From contig CANTUT010000019.1 in the NCBI GenBank assembly GCA_947687605.1, positions 3,966,501 through 4,030,500 of the forward strand: a stretch of DNA of 64,000 bases, written 5' to 3'. Below the pieces are notes generated by a model that worked only from the letters and a program-made list of their open reading frames with translations, did no database searches and was not told the origin of the DNA. The stretch is from Reutealis trisperma (Eukaryota > Streptophyta > Magnoliopsida > Malpighiales > Euphorbiaceae). The position numbers and the translations under genes were made by a program. Positions 52,317 to 64,000 of this stretch are shown here, in pieces (position 1 is the first letter of the stretch; each line of letters starts with the position of its first letter).

Positions 52317-52517
52317 CTTGTTTGGAAAATATGGTGAAAATGGAGGGAGGAGAAAATGGGGAGAAACACTTGGGCCCACATATTTTAGCCACCTCAAAAT
52401 GAAGAGAAAATTATTTTTTTCCCCTTCCCAAACACATGAGAGAAAATTAATATTCTCCTCTTTTTAGTTTCTCCCCCCTCACTTTCTCCCTTTTACTAAT
52501 TTTTTTCCAAACAAAGG
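52317..52517. mobile_element. MITE of CTTGTTTGG type, copy 2
   Basis: The left end CTTGTTTGGAAAATATGG with purine-rich GGAGGGAGGAGAAAATGGGG is mirrored by the right end CTCCCCCCTCACTTTCTCCC...TTTCCAAACAAAGG. It has the same design as the element at 37459-37816. A minus-strand open frame over it (52165-52392) is a by-product of the pyrimidine-rich arms. Confidence 0.65.
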
Positions 52518-53235
52518 GTAAAAGAAAAAACTTGCGTACACTGAATTGATATACCAATCGAATAAAATAAAAATATATAAAGTAAAAAATAATATTGGTA
52601 TTTTTTTATTGGATAAAAAATAAATTAAAAAATAATATTTATTAAAATATCTTATCACTCATTAATTTGATATATGAGATAATACTATACATTTAGTATA
52701 GGTAAAAATTTTCCTCCCTTAATGCATCTCCTGTACAAATTTTTTTTTATGACACTTGTACAATTTTTCCAAACATATAAAGTAATTTGATTGGTTAATT
52801 AATTTAATAATTTTTTAATTTAATAATATGATATTAAATAAATAATAAAAAATAATTTTATAGCCACGCATTGCGTGGGTTTTGACTAATTAAAATATAT
52901 TTTAGGTTTATATGAATCACAATATTGATGTGGATCTCAAATATTTTGAGTTTTAAAAAATGAAAATTTATTATTCAAAAACTTAAATTTTACATTTATT
53001 ATTAAAGTAATATTAGTTTTCAATTTCGTACTACTTTAGGTTAAGGTATTAATTAATTTGAATTCAACATACATACGTAAAATAAGAAAATCTAATAAAT
53101 TTTAATCGAGTTCAGTCAAACATGAGACATTGAATTAAACGCATTCAGTTGCTAAAAAAAAAAGGTAATAATAATAATAATTAGAGAAAGAAATAGTAAA
53201 GAGAAAAATCAAAACATCATTTTCCTTTTAATAAT

Positions 53236-53455
53236 AAGGATGCGTTTGAGATTATTTTTAGAGATTAAAAAAATATTTTTAAAATATTTTTAATTTAATT
53301 GATCGATTTTTATTATTTTTTATAAATTATTTTTTTAAATTTGTTTCTAAAAAAATATCAATTTATCTATTTTTATTTAAAATTAATTTTTTAAAAATTA
53401 TAAAAAATTTTATTAAAAAACGCTTTTTTGAGAAATTTAATTTCAAAGGCCCCTA
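53236..53455. mobile_element. Possible MITE about 220 bp
   Basis: The left end GGATGCGTTTGAGATTA and the right end TTTCAAAGGCCCC (inverted GGGGCCTTTGAAA) resemble each other, with an AT-rich palindromic interior. No target duplication was confirmed. Confidence 0.4.
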
Positions 53456-53756
53456 AATTTGATTCTGATCTATGAGACAAACACGAAAAAGAAAACTTTG
53501 AATATCCAAAACGGCATGGCTGCATGCCTGGAGCTTTTTAGAAAAATCAGAAATGAGGTAAGGAGTGACTCAATCAAGTCTTCAAAATAAAAACACCTTC
53601 CACATACGGCCCTAGTGCTTGCCTCCTCTACCGGAAATGACCATAACACCACTAGATGATTTTTTTTTTTAATAATTTTTTATAACAAAAAAATAGTATG
53701 AAATTTTTTAATATTTTAGACTTCTGCTATTGAATTTTGCACCAATTTTTACTTCT

Positions 53757-53760
<4 letters not shown>

Positions 53761-53812
<52 letters not shown>
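53761..53812. repeat. TA microsatellite
   Basis: About 26 TA repeats, some 260 bases before the second ARD gene. Confidence 0.95.
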
Positions 53813-53813
<1 letters not shown>

Positions 53814-53972
53814 CATGAAAAAAAAAATAAAAATAAAAATTCATAAGAATGATTTGTGCCATAGATTCAATTAACCTGGACGAATTCCAAATGGCCCAAA
53901 GGCCGAGAACTTTTCTTCCACGTTTTAACACGCGAAAAAGGGCATTTTAGTCTTTCAATGACCTGACCCACA

Positions 53973-53980
53973 TATAAACA
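53973..53980 (+). promoter_or_regulatory. TATA box candidate for the ARD1/2-like gene
   Basis: TATAAACA lies 100 bases before the ATG at 54073, which would place the transcript start near 54005 with a leader of about 70 bases. Confidence 0.45.
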
Positions 53981-54072
53981 TGCCAATTTCCTACCGCTCA
54001 TCTTCTTCACAATCGCGTTGCGGGAAAGCAATCAAAGGAACAAACAGCCAGACGGTGAAAAAACAGAGAAAA

Positions 54073-56781
54073 ATGGTCGCCCCAAACAAGGTAACTATTG
54101 AGCTCCTTTTTTAATCAAATTAGCTATTTGTTTGTTTCTCTAGAAATTTTTTTTCTGGAGAAATTTCTTTGCCTTTGATATGGCTGATGGATGATTAGTT
54201 CTTCTTTCTTGGAGAGATTGTTTTGATATTTTTGTTCTATTTCTTCTTCCTTATGTCGATAGTTAGCAAAACGATTATATTTGATTATCTTTTAGTTGCT
54301 ATCTTATTCCTGAAAAGTGTAGTTTATAAGCACAATCCTTTGTTGCTGGAGTTATTTGAATACCGATAGTTGCACTCATTAATTGATCTGCATTATCTCG
54401 TCTGTATTTGATTAATTTCATTTTCACTCGCAGTTTTCATTGAATTTTGAGTGCTAGTCAGCGCAATTTTAATTAGCGTAGGATTGATTTACTTACTATC
54501 AGCTTATTGCAATGTGGTGTTAGTAAAATATTAAGCAAGAATATTACAAATGGCATGTCAACCTTCAAGTTAATATGCATTGCTGTAAATAGGAAAATAA
54601 TGCATTTTTGTAGAAACAATGTAGTCTTCTCTAATTTGCTTTACTTTCCAGCTACGTTTTTTCTTGTGTGTGCTTGGTGTGGTAGATTTAGATAAGTAGC
54701 TTTTCAAGATTGATAATCTAAGCCCTTTTTGGTGCTGCGAGGTGGCTTCTTTAAACAACCTGCATTTGCAATGCCTAGGGGGCAAGAAAACACTGGTTTT
54801 GGAAAAACTTGTGCCTTGTTTCGTTATAGAAAATAGTTTTTATTTTCCTTTTCTAGTTTTCTTTTTTTAATTTCTAAATTTTCTATATTTCCATTTTCCA
54901 AATTGAAAATTAGAAAATAAGAAAATATGTTAAGATTCATTTCTGTTTGAAACTTTCTCTATTCCTCTATCTCCATTTTTATTTCTCATATTCCTTTTTT
55001 ATATTAAATATATAATTCTTATTTTGCATAACTCTTTACTTTAAAGGAGAATAGAAAATATCATAAAATGGTTTTTCATAAAATAATGTAATTTTGGAAA
55101 ACTTGAAAATTTGTTTTCAAATTTTCCATTTAAAAATTTGGATAATCAAATACTAAATTCCAGTTTTCTATTTCCTTGGAATACTTTTCTAGAAAGCATA
55201 CCTTTTTTTCAGGAACTAAACAAGACCTTTATTTTGTAGTCCTTAAAAAATCATTGACCAGCAATACAATAAGATATAAAAGAAAGGGTTGAGGATGTGA
55301 AAAGAAAAAAAGACGTTTTTTGAAAGCAGTGTAGATGATCAGGTCCAAACCAGTCTGCCAAATGGGTTCCAAGTTGGTGATTGGAGGTCTTTTTTGGGAT
55401 GTCATTGAATCAGCAATCCCAAAACTGCTGGTACGAGGAATCAAAGTGACCTCCAAGCATGTGATGCTACATGTACCCTAGATTGCTATTTCTTTTTTGG
55501 GTTGTTGAGCTTTGAATTTAAATTGTGAGAGCAAAAACAATTGATTGGATAGGATATTGCTTTAGAAGGTGATGCTCTTTTTCTAAGCTACTTGAACAGT
55601 TTTGTAATGGTGGGATTCTAAGCAAAATTTCTGGAAAGAGTTGCTCTATGATGTTGTTTCCTGATATTGAGAATGTTGATCATGCATCACATTTTTGGAA
55701 TAACTTTGTTCAAATGTGCTTATTCTCTTGATTGTTGTATTGTATGGATACCAATTTAATCACACCGGAACTTGCCATCTCTAATCATTAACTTTTAGTC
55801 CGGTGATTGCTTTATTTTCTCTTTATTATTATATTCATGGGGATGAAATGAGTGAAAGAGATGCCCAAACTGCAAATTATTTGGTATTAGGTTTTTGCTG
55901 GTTAAATTCATTAATCGTTAATAAAGGATGGAGAAAGAATATGTAGCGATGCTGTGGCTTTTCTTAATCATTATAAATTTCCTCAGGATCCTAGGGAAGA
56001 AGTGATTCAGGCATGGTACATGGATGATAATAATGAGGACCAGAGACTGCCCCATCACAAGGAACCTAAGGAATTTGTTTCCCTGGACCAACTTTCTGGT
56101 AAGTGTCATTGGAAGACAACTTAATTTCATGAGATCACCAAGTCGTTAAGGTATTCATCTCACCCATAATGAGTAATTTCATTACCTTGCAGAGCTTGGA
56201 GTACTTAGTTGGAGACTAGATGCTGACAACTATGAAACAGATGAAGAGTTGAAGAAGATTCGTGAAGATCGTGGATATTCCTACATGGTTTGTTGCGCTT
56301 AATAATTTTTTCCTTTAAATATATATTTTGTAGCCTTATGTTATTATCATGTTCATTCCAAGGCAAGGATTGATTGCTTGAGCTATGACTAAGAAATTGT
56401 TGTTTTGTTGCTCTGACATGGGAATATCAATTTGGGTAAAATCTGCATTGTTATGTCGTCCATGAAAGTTTTTTTCACTTGGTATGGGATGTGAATGTGG
56501 TATAACTAGGTAAAATATATAAACACAGAACATGTAGTGTTAATTGGTTGGGTTCTTCTTAGGCCTTTCAGAATAACGCTAGATCACAAAAGTGGTGTCT
56601 TTAATTTGTTATTGGCTTTTAAATGCCATAGCTTTTACTAAATAAGACTTTCTCTAGGACTTTTGTGAGGTTTGCCCAGAGAAGCTGCCAAATTATGAAG
56701 AGAAGATTAAAAACTTTTTTGAAGAACATCTTCACACTGATGAGGAGATCCGATACTGTGTGGCTGGAAGTGGTAAGACTC

Positions 56782-56821
<40 letters not shown>

Positions 56822-58740
56822 TATTTGTCAGTATAGTTCTCTAGTCAAGCCACTTAATGATCTATGCTTCGTGAAGGTTATTTTGATGTCAGGGATCGTA
56901 ATGACCGCTGGATTCGTGTATGGGTGAAGAAGGGCGGAATGATTGTCTTACCTGCTGGAATTTATCACCGCTTTACACTGGATACGGACAACTACATCAA
57001 GGTACATAATAAGACATGCAAGAAATTAGTTGTCTTTATTTGTGTATTTTTTTGGAGGATAAAGGAAATGCAGTTGAAATGTCTTTCCTTTCCCCATCCC
57101 ATCTCTTTGGTAACTGCAAAATTGTCATGAAAATGCTAATTTGAGGTTTTGTTTTTAATATGGTATGTAATTGATAGTGCTATATTATAATTATTGCCGT
57201 TATCAAATTACATACGGTAATTTTAATCACAGTAACCAAGATTCCCGTGGCTGCTGTTTAGTCTGTAGTGGTTTTGAGTCTAATGCTATGCATTGATATT
57301 AGTGCTGCTCACTGCTTAATAGCCGCCATGGCACCTATATATAGTTATTGTCATGCTATTGCCACCTGCATAATTACACTTATCATGATTCCCAATATTT
57401 TGACATCTTGCTTTCCGATTTTGGGTGACCGTCTGAGAAATTATTTGTGATATGTGCTAAATAAAGACTTTGCTAGGGACATTGAATTGGTAATATTATT
57501 CGTCTGCTTCAATATTGTGGTTCATAGAGGTGGCAAACGGATGAGTTTGGGTGGGTATGGATTGGGTCTAAGTGGAGCGAGTCTTAACTACCCATTTATC
57601 TATTTATGATCCGCTTAAGATTTATACGAGTACCCAAACTCATATAACCCACATAAATCTTTTTCCACTCATTTACCCAACTATTGTTAATTCTTAAATA
57701 TTTTTTAATATTTTTTTGGGAAAAATTATTTTTAATATATTATATTATTATTATGATGGCGTGAGCTACGAGGTCGAATTATTGATTGTCTTGTAGTTTC
57801 GTGGTTGTGTTGCCCATATCTGACTTGGACAGCTGTGGTTACGCCACGTGATTGAATTGGTGACCCCGCGTCCAAATTGTAGGTCCCATAGGACCTACTT
57901 TTGGGTGAAAAATAATTAAGCACCTGTGCTTTTAATACTTAATATAATAATAATAATAATAATGAATTATAAGTGTAACGGGGAGAATATGCTTCAATTT
58001 AATTTTTAATTTCCATTTACATATAATGCTATGTAAATTGTTTATTAGTGGGTATCCATATCTAATGTGATTCAACCCATATAAATGAGGGCATTTTTTT
58101 ATTACCCTTTATATCCGATTTAATTTTTATATATTATCCATTTATTACTCATATGTTAGGATGCATAAATGGGTATGGGTAGAATTTGCCACCTTTAATG
58201 GTCCATCCATAATTGCTTCAGTAAAAAAAAATGACATGAGGCAATTTAATTAAGTCCTCAAAAGGAATTATATGTACAAACGATAGAATATGGCTGTATG
58301 GATGTGGTGGTTGATTCTATATTTCATATGGATCTCTGTTCATGTCCAATTTTATTTAAATCAAGCGTGCTGAGCTGCTCTAGAGAAGGATTTCATTTTT
58401 TTTATATTAATAAATTTGTCTTCATCTTTTGTTCTATTCCCTCCCTTCCTCTCCCTAATTAAATGATGTATAAAATAGTCTGTTACAATACAAATTCGTG
58501 CAGGCAATGCGACTTTTTGTGGGTGATCCAATTTGGACTCCATTTAACCGTCCACACGATCATCTGCCAGCAAGGTGTGCTTCTTTCTCATTATTATGGA
58601 TATCTTGTGCATACGTGGTGATAGAACATTTAGCATGCTTTGTTGAGTCTTATAATGTGAATCTGAATTGCAGGGAGGAATACCTCAAAGCTTTTGTGCA
58701 GAAGGAAGTAGGTAATTATGCTGTTGATGCTGCTGCATGA
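54073..58740 (+). CDS. Acireductone dioxygenase, ARD1/ARD2-like
   Basis: Seven exons: 54073-54090, 55987-56098, 56193-56287, 56658-56772, 56877-57001, 58504-58574 and 58674-58740, giving 200 residues. Same reaction as the paralogue at 25.1 kb, in methionine salvage. The HLHTDEE motif and GIYHRF supply the three His and one Glu metal ligands. DPREEVIQAWYMDD, LGVLSWRLDADNYETDEELK and AMRLFVGDPIWTPFNRPHDH place it with ARD1/ARD2. Relative to the minus-strand paralogue, the 240-base fourth exon is split (115+125) and the last exon is split (71+67); the other splice positions agree. Intron 1 (1.9 kb) and intron 5 (1.5 kb) carry transposon-like inserts. Intact. Confidence 0.95.
54813..55229. mobile_element. 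MITE in intron 1 of the ARD1/2-like gene
   Basis: The left end CTTGTTTCGTTATAGAAAAT and the right end GGAACTAAACAAGACC are inverted similar copies, with matching TTTCTAG/CTAGAAA blocks inside. The interior is AT-rich and non-coding. Confidence 0.55.
56786..56818. repeat. CT microsatellite in intron 4 of the ARD1/2-like gene
   Basis: About 16 CT repeats, shortly after the 5' splice site, in the intron that the paralogue lacks. Confidence 0.95.
57528..58200. mobile_element. Inverted-repeat element in intron 5 of the ARD1/2-like gene
   Basis: The left end AGAGGTGGCAAACGGATGAG and the right end TAGAATTTGCCACCTTTAAT are inverted relatives. Repeated GGGTATGG/CCATACCC-like blocks follow inward. 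A distinct GC-richer piece at about 57750-57930 sits in the middle and may be a nested insertion. The design suits a non-autonomous hAT or MULE element. Confidence 0.6.
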
Positions 58741-60700
58741 AATTTGCTGCCACTTCTAAAGTAAAAAAGAAAAATTGAAGACTTCTGTAGGCTTCAATAA
58801 CAAATTAACAATACCGCGTTTGTATGGTTGGTTTGCATGTATGTACGCCCTTGACTATCACCATGAACGATTTGTTTTATTTTGGTGGCTTTGTCTGTGT
58901 TTGTGCATTGCTAGCATATTTTGCTGCACATGGGCAGCAACCTATATATGCTTCTAAAATGAAATATATATACACATTACTTAAAAATTATATATGTATG
59001 TATGATTTTGGTGGGCATGACAGATTCATATGGTGGTAGGTATGACTACAAATTTGCACTTTGTAGCCTTTTGCCTGTAACAAGTGGTTAGGTCTTAGTG
59101 AGTTGTGACCATCTTGAGTATTCATTTTGAAAAAATAGCAGCAGGCGTCTGCATTAGGTGACAAAGATTGAATCTTTTTGTGCTTTGCGGATCTTGAGCC
59201 CAATTATTCGTTTCAAAAGTTGATTTTTTTTTTTTAAAATTTGCTATTAAAGTCAGCTCGAGTCCAATCACTCTCTTCAACGTAACAACTCTGTTCAAAA
59301 AAAGAAAAAGAAAATTGAAATCCAGCATTAGATATGGCACTGTCGGCTATGTTCGGTGCGGTTCTACACTCATCGTCATTCGTCAAGCCTTCTTAAAGCG
59401 GCTATGTTATTATTAATTATTTGTATTAGTTTAATTCAACTTGTCAACTTGCTTTTTATTTTTTTTATAGACGCCAGTTCGTTCTACATTGTTCCATAAA
59501 CCGTGCATTTATCCGTTGTTATGAGGATAACGTGGTCTCTTGCTATACGTGCCACCTGTCAGTTAACAGTGTATATTATTATTTTTAAAATAAATATCTT
59601 CTTGTTTCTTTATATGATTGTCTTCTATAAGATGCCAACGGCCAGCTACCCCACACCTTTCGATTGGGTGGCGATGAACTTTGATATTATTATTATTATT
59701 ATTATATATCAGAAGTGCATGGATTATTATTAATTTTTACAAGTAATTGGCATGCGGAGGTTTGAAAAACATTTGGTGGAATTAGCAAATACAATAATGT
59801 AAGAATTTACGTGATTTACTCTTTCCTAAGTTGTCTACGGATCAAAACAATCAAATCTACTCATTATATATATATATATATATTACAAGAAAAATTCACG
59901 GAAAATGAATATGAAAATCATACATTACACGTACACGGTAAGGGTTCAAATATGGAAAGTATTGTTTTCTCTTTAGAATTTTTTGCTCTTTCATCTTCAA
60001 AAGCATGCTCTCTCTATGGATCTTCCCGTTTAGTGGCGGATATCTAAAGGGCCTAGGGATAAAAGGCTACAGTCAGCTCTGTTATTTTTGAAAACTCCTA
60101 GTATATATTTACATTACTAAAAAATTCTAATAATTATTATTGTTTGTCCCTTCAAATTTCTCTTTAAAAAAATTATACTGTGCCCTTTAAAAAAAAAACT
60201 CAATAGTTAGAAATTAGATTGAATGAAATTCATAGTTTATTGATAACTAAAAAAAATTCTTTAAAAATTAAGGGAAGATTATTGAATCTTTTTATTGGAA
60301 AAATTGAAATCTTTTAATAAAAAAGTACGAGAAAATGATTTTCTTAATATGAATTCTTGGTATATAACAGGTCAAGGTATGAAATATAATAACAAAAAAC
60401 AATGGTGCAGCATTATCAAATTGATATATTTTTAGTTATAATAGACTCACAATTATAGCAAATGAATAATTGACTTAAAGATGATGTAGTGTAATTATTT
60501 ATTCTTGGCATAAGTCTCGATCCTATGAATGGATACAAGATAGTTAATTAATTAATATTGAAAAAAATTATTTACTTGCAAACAAATTTTATCATAGGAA
60601 TTTCTCTAAAAAAAATTATATTTAAAAGTTCAATTGAAACTTTTTAAATTTAATGTTGATCAAAATTTAGATTTGCGAAAAGTATCAATAATTTCATATT
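58741..60700. other. ARD 3' flank and AT-rich spacer
   Basis: Includes the probable 3' untranslated region of the dioxygenase. ATT repeats occur near 59685-59706 and a short TA tract near 59864-59882. No other gene was recognised. Confidence 0.5.
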
Positions 60701-60716
60701 TATATCAGACAGTATG

Positions 60717-60960
60717 TGGTGTTAGGAAAAATTAAAAACTAAATGTTGAAAATTTAAGTAATTTTTAAATAGTAAAAATATTTATAAATTTAATTACTTA
60801 TTGCATCTAATATAAATTTTAAGATAAAAATTTTGATTAATCATTTTAAGTGATCTTTAGTATAGATTTTTAGAACGTAGTTATCAAATATTTTTATAAT
60901 GATTAAGTGTTGAAAATTTTAATTTTAAGTGTTGAATGGTGTTATTAAACATTACTTTAG
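60717..60960. mobile_element. AT-rich MITE-like element, copy B
   Basis: Shares block order with 2862-3144: AAATTAAAAACTAAATGTTGA, AAATTTAATTACTTATT, TAATCATTTTAAGTGATCTTTA, and TTAAGTGTTGAATGGTGTTAT at the end. It is more diverged and the ends are less clear. Confidence 0.4.
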
Positions 60961-62540
60961 TGAATATAAGAAAGTCAAATACTTATTATCTTATTGATAG
61001 ACTAATTCACCTTGTAATATTGGACTGACTTTACCTATGTTTATTGCAATAACAAAACATCTATTTTCTACTTCAAAATTTGTCAAATAAAATTACCCAA
61101 TAAGATATACCAACGCATTGCTTACTTGTATATATTAAGAAATACATAGTTAGATAATTTAATATTGATTTTATTATTGATATATTTGATAAAAAAAATT
61201 GACAGTCAATCTAGCTAAAATACCTAATATTAGTAGATTAGTACATAGCTATAATTTTATTTTGGTGGTATTATTTTATTTAAAATGCATGGATAAATTT
61301 AATTTTTTTTATTGGTAATTATAAATATTTACCTTTAATATATAAAATATATTTTGTTACTAGTCAAAATATGACTTTTTAAGAGTTTTTTATTTATTAT
61401 CGTACAAAAGGTATTTTCATCTGCTAAGAGGCAAGCACTAATCTCACTCTCAATTGCACATCTTTTTGTCAATACACTCCATCATAATTTTTTCTTTCTC
61501 CTCAGAGAACCTTTCTTCATATTTTTTCTCTCTTTGAAGGATCTTAATTCATGTGTGTCCCTTTCTTTAAAGTTTGGGCAAAAGCCATTTAGTCCCTTGA
61601 ATTTACATTTATGGAGAATTAAAACTTATTTTCCATGTGAAAGGCCTAATAGAAATTTTCTACCAAATAAGTGTTAGTTTCTACTCAAGAATTTGAGACA
61701 TAATTCTAATAATAAGGAGATTTCAAGTTCGAATTTTGCAAAAGACAAAAATTATTTAAATTCATTATTTGTCCAATATGAGTTATAATTAATCATAATT
61801 TATCTACTATAGTACCTCTTAGGAAAAAAAATTAATAGCAAATTAAAATCTCTCATAAAAAAAAGGGATAAAAAATCAAATTAAGCACATAACTATTTAC
61901 AAGGCAGTCAGTTTCATGGCAGGTTGCAGACGGTAGGTATCACAGGAGGAAACTCTATTTTTTAGTTGTGAAAATAATCCATTTCGAGAAAGAGCAGAGA
62001 CATTTCAAGGCATTAAAAAAATAGAATAATCAGTTGATAATCAATTTTATATTGTTATTTTTCCTAAATGAATTTTTGAAAATAATAAGCAATTCTGGAA
62101 TTTATCTAGTTTGTAGGAAGACTTATTTTCTATTTCTGTCGAGTTCTTTAATTTTCACATTATCATTTTTTTTTTATTGTCATAGATTTCTAGTATAATG
62201 GATGAATTCAAGTACTTACAATTTATGATAACAAATTACGCTTTCTGCACCATAATAATATACTTGTTAATCTCAAAATATAGTCTTTTTCTTTTTTAAA
62301 TTATAATTCATTTGTTAATTTTCTATTATTATACCCCCTTATCAAGCAATATATATTAATTGAAAAACTACAACAAAGAGAGCTAGCCATCTAATATTAG
62401 TTAGGAGTATTATAGGAAAAATTTATCATTTTAACTATAAAAATTAAATTTTTTTAAATAATATGAAATTAACCATAATTCTATTATTATGAAATAAAGG
62501 GAATATTTTATTTTTTACAAAATGCATTACAAAAAATTAG
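60961..62540. other. AT-rich intergenic DNA
   Basis: No gene, RNA or well-defined repeat was recognised. Confidence 0.5.
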
Positions 62541-62942
62541 CCTCGGCCACAATTTCAAATTATACTAGAATCGAAATCGGATCAATGATTTCGATTCATT
62601 ATTTTATAAAACCATAACTAGGCCATAGATCGATATTTTGATTTTGATTCCTGTTCGTATGTTTTTTATTTCGATTCCAAACTAGACTTAAATGAATTTA
62701 TTATTATTATTAAATTTTTTTACAAAATTGCTCCTTAAAACACAAAGGCAAAGCTTTTGGATGACGATTTGAATCATAATCGAACTGATGATTCCAATCA
62801 AATTCAAGATAAAAAAGACCAAAATTGGACTAATCTTTTTGCAAATTGAGATTGAACAAAAACCGTAACTATAATTTTAATTTCAGCCTGATTTTTGACC
62901 GGATTGAATATGATTTTGAACCCGCCTGTCGCTAGGGCTAAC
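62540..62942. mobile_element. Degenerate GATTTCGATTC-rich MITE-like repeat
   Basis: Contains repeated GAATCGAAATCGGATCAATG, GATTTCGATTC, TTTTGATTTTGATTCC and GATTCCAATCAAATTC segments in both orientations. It ends near GCGACAGGCGGG on the minus strand. The pattern resembles plant MITEs with GATTC-rich arms. Boundaries are uncertain. Confidence 0.4.
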
Positions 62943-64000
62943 AAAATTACCGTATAAAGCAATTTTATGACTTTTTTCATTTGAAAGACATGATCAAGCA
63001 GATATAGATGGGCTATCAAATAAATCCATCAATAATTTGTATTTGTGAATTATTATTATTATTATTGCAGCTGCCTTTTCCATGTATGTCACGGAAATAC
63101 TGCTTATTTTCCATCGGTAAAAACTAAAAAGTAGAAGAAGCAAATGAATTAAAGAAAAGAAAGCAAAACTGATAGTTCGTTGATTAGAGCAACCTTTTAT
63201 ACATGGCCGATCTTTGGACCAATCCATCAGTGACACAAATTACAGTGCCAAAACTTACCGACATAAACCCAAATCTATAAGATATGATTTTAACGCCCAT
63301 CATCCTTCAAGTTCATGATTCTTTCTTTTTAATTTTATTTTTGTGGTTGAGTTAATCAGTTCCATGTTACTACGACGGCAAAATTCGTTCTCATCTTTAT
63401 CAAAGCGCTGTAATTGGAACAGAGAGTGGTGAACATGATGATACATCGTCCAATAGACATCTACTCGTAATTAATTCCTCAATCACATAATGCCACGTTT
63501 TCATAATTAGGTCTTTATTTATTTTTTTAATATTATAGAGAAAGAATCAATGCTGATATATTGAATAAGAGAATATTTACTTATATAATAATATTTTTCT
63601 CCTTATATATTTTTCCTCTACCCATCCATCAAGATATTTCAGCTTATGCCTGTATAAATAAAGGAATGGCCTTGCCCGGTGGGTGTAGGGTGGGGTCCTA
63701 TTGAGAGAAGGCCATTAGGTCAGTGCATGCCATAAACAAGCAAAGCAATTCTATTGGTTAACTATAAACAAAGAATTAGCGAGGGCTTTTGAAACAGAAA
63801 AAGGAACTACGTGGGTCCCATATAATTTTCCTTTACAGATCTCTTTTTCTTGTTTTTTTTGGTTAATTTTCTTTTCAAGACAACAAAAATCATCAATTCT
63901 GTTGTTCTACAGGAAATTTCAGAACATTCTTAATCCCAATTTCATCTTCACAAGAAGAAAAAGAAAGTCTTGAACAATCAATCCAAATTAATTCTTTATG
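62943..64000. other. Spacer, possibly the 5' region of a gene beyond the window
   Basis: The last 350 bases are less repetitive. They contain TATAAATAAAG at 63653 and an ACTACGTGGGTCCC box near 63806, then a C/A/T-rich leader-like stretch. The window ends with ATG at 63998-64000. No coding sequence is visible, so this is a suggestion only. Confidence 0.25.

Noticed and set aside
52165..52392. Proline-rich 75-codon minus-strand frame
   Set aside because: It is produced by the purine-rich arm of the MITE at 52317-52517.

Overview
This 64 kb window is nuclear DNA of a flowering plant. It is very AT-rich between genes, the genes have many GT-AG introns, and the spacers hold TA and CT microsatellites, small AT-rich inverted-repeat elements and decayed LTR retrotransposons. 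A PEAPOD-type TIFY gene, a family known from eudicots and absent from grasses, makes it a eudicot. The compact genes and modest repeat load would suit a small woody genome such as Citrus, but the sequence alone does not prove this.

Six protein genes can be assembled exon by exon, each with consistent reading phase. In order they are: (1) a VAN3-binding/FORKED-like protein with an auxin-canalisation domain and a PH-like domain, + strand, 15.6-19.6 kb; (2) a chlorophyllase of the CLH2 type, + strand, 23.1-24.7 kb; (3) an acireductone dioxygenase of the ARD3/4 type, - strand, 25.1-26.3 kb, tail to tail with the chlorophyllase; (4) a PEAPOD/TIFY4 repressor, - strand, nine coding exons, 31.9-35.8 kb; (5) a secreted EPFL4/5/6-type cysteine-rich peptide precursor, + strand, 43.8-44.3 kb; (6) a second acireductone dioxygenase, of the ARD1/2 type, + strand, 54.1-58.7 kb. 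A decayed LIFEGUARD/BAX-inhibitor-1 exon lies at 20.9-21.2 kb on the - strand.

The gene-poor left third (1-15 kb) carries the larger mobile elements. A short, rotted Ty1-copia element (5926-7536, - strand) has two LTRs, a poly-purine tract, RNase H remnants and a 5-bp target duplication. A 2.5 kb solo-LTR-like insertion (11793-14341, TGTCACG...TTACA) also has a 5-bp duplication. It split one copy of an AT-rich repeat whose uninterrupted copy lies at 9.0-9.8 kb. The rest of the spacer DNA holds MITE-like elements, several of them present twice.

The genes are not an operon. The two dioxygenases act in the methionine salvage cycle. VAB, PEAPOD and EPFL are separate regulators of vein, leaf and epidermal patterning, and chlorophyllase removes phytol from chlorophyll. 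I found no convincing new biological system. The most interesting features are the paired ARD paralogues with different intron counts, the nested transposon history, the tandem NAGNAG acceptor in the VAB gene, and a coding-like relic inside a PEAPOD intron.
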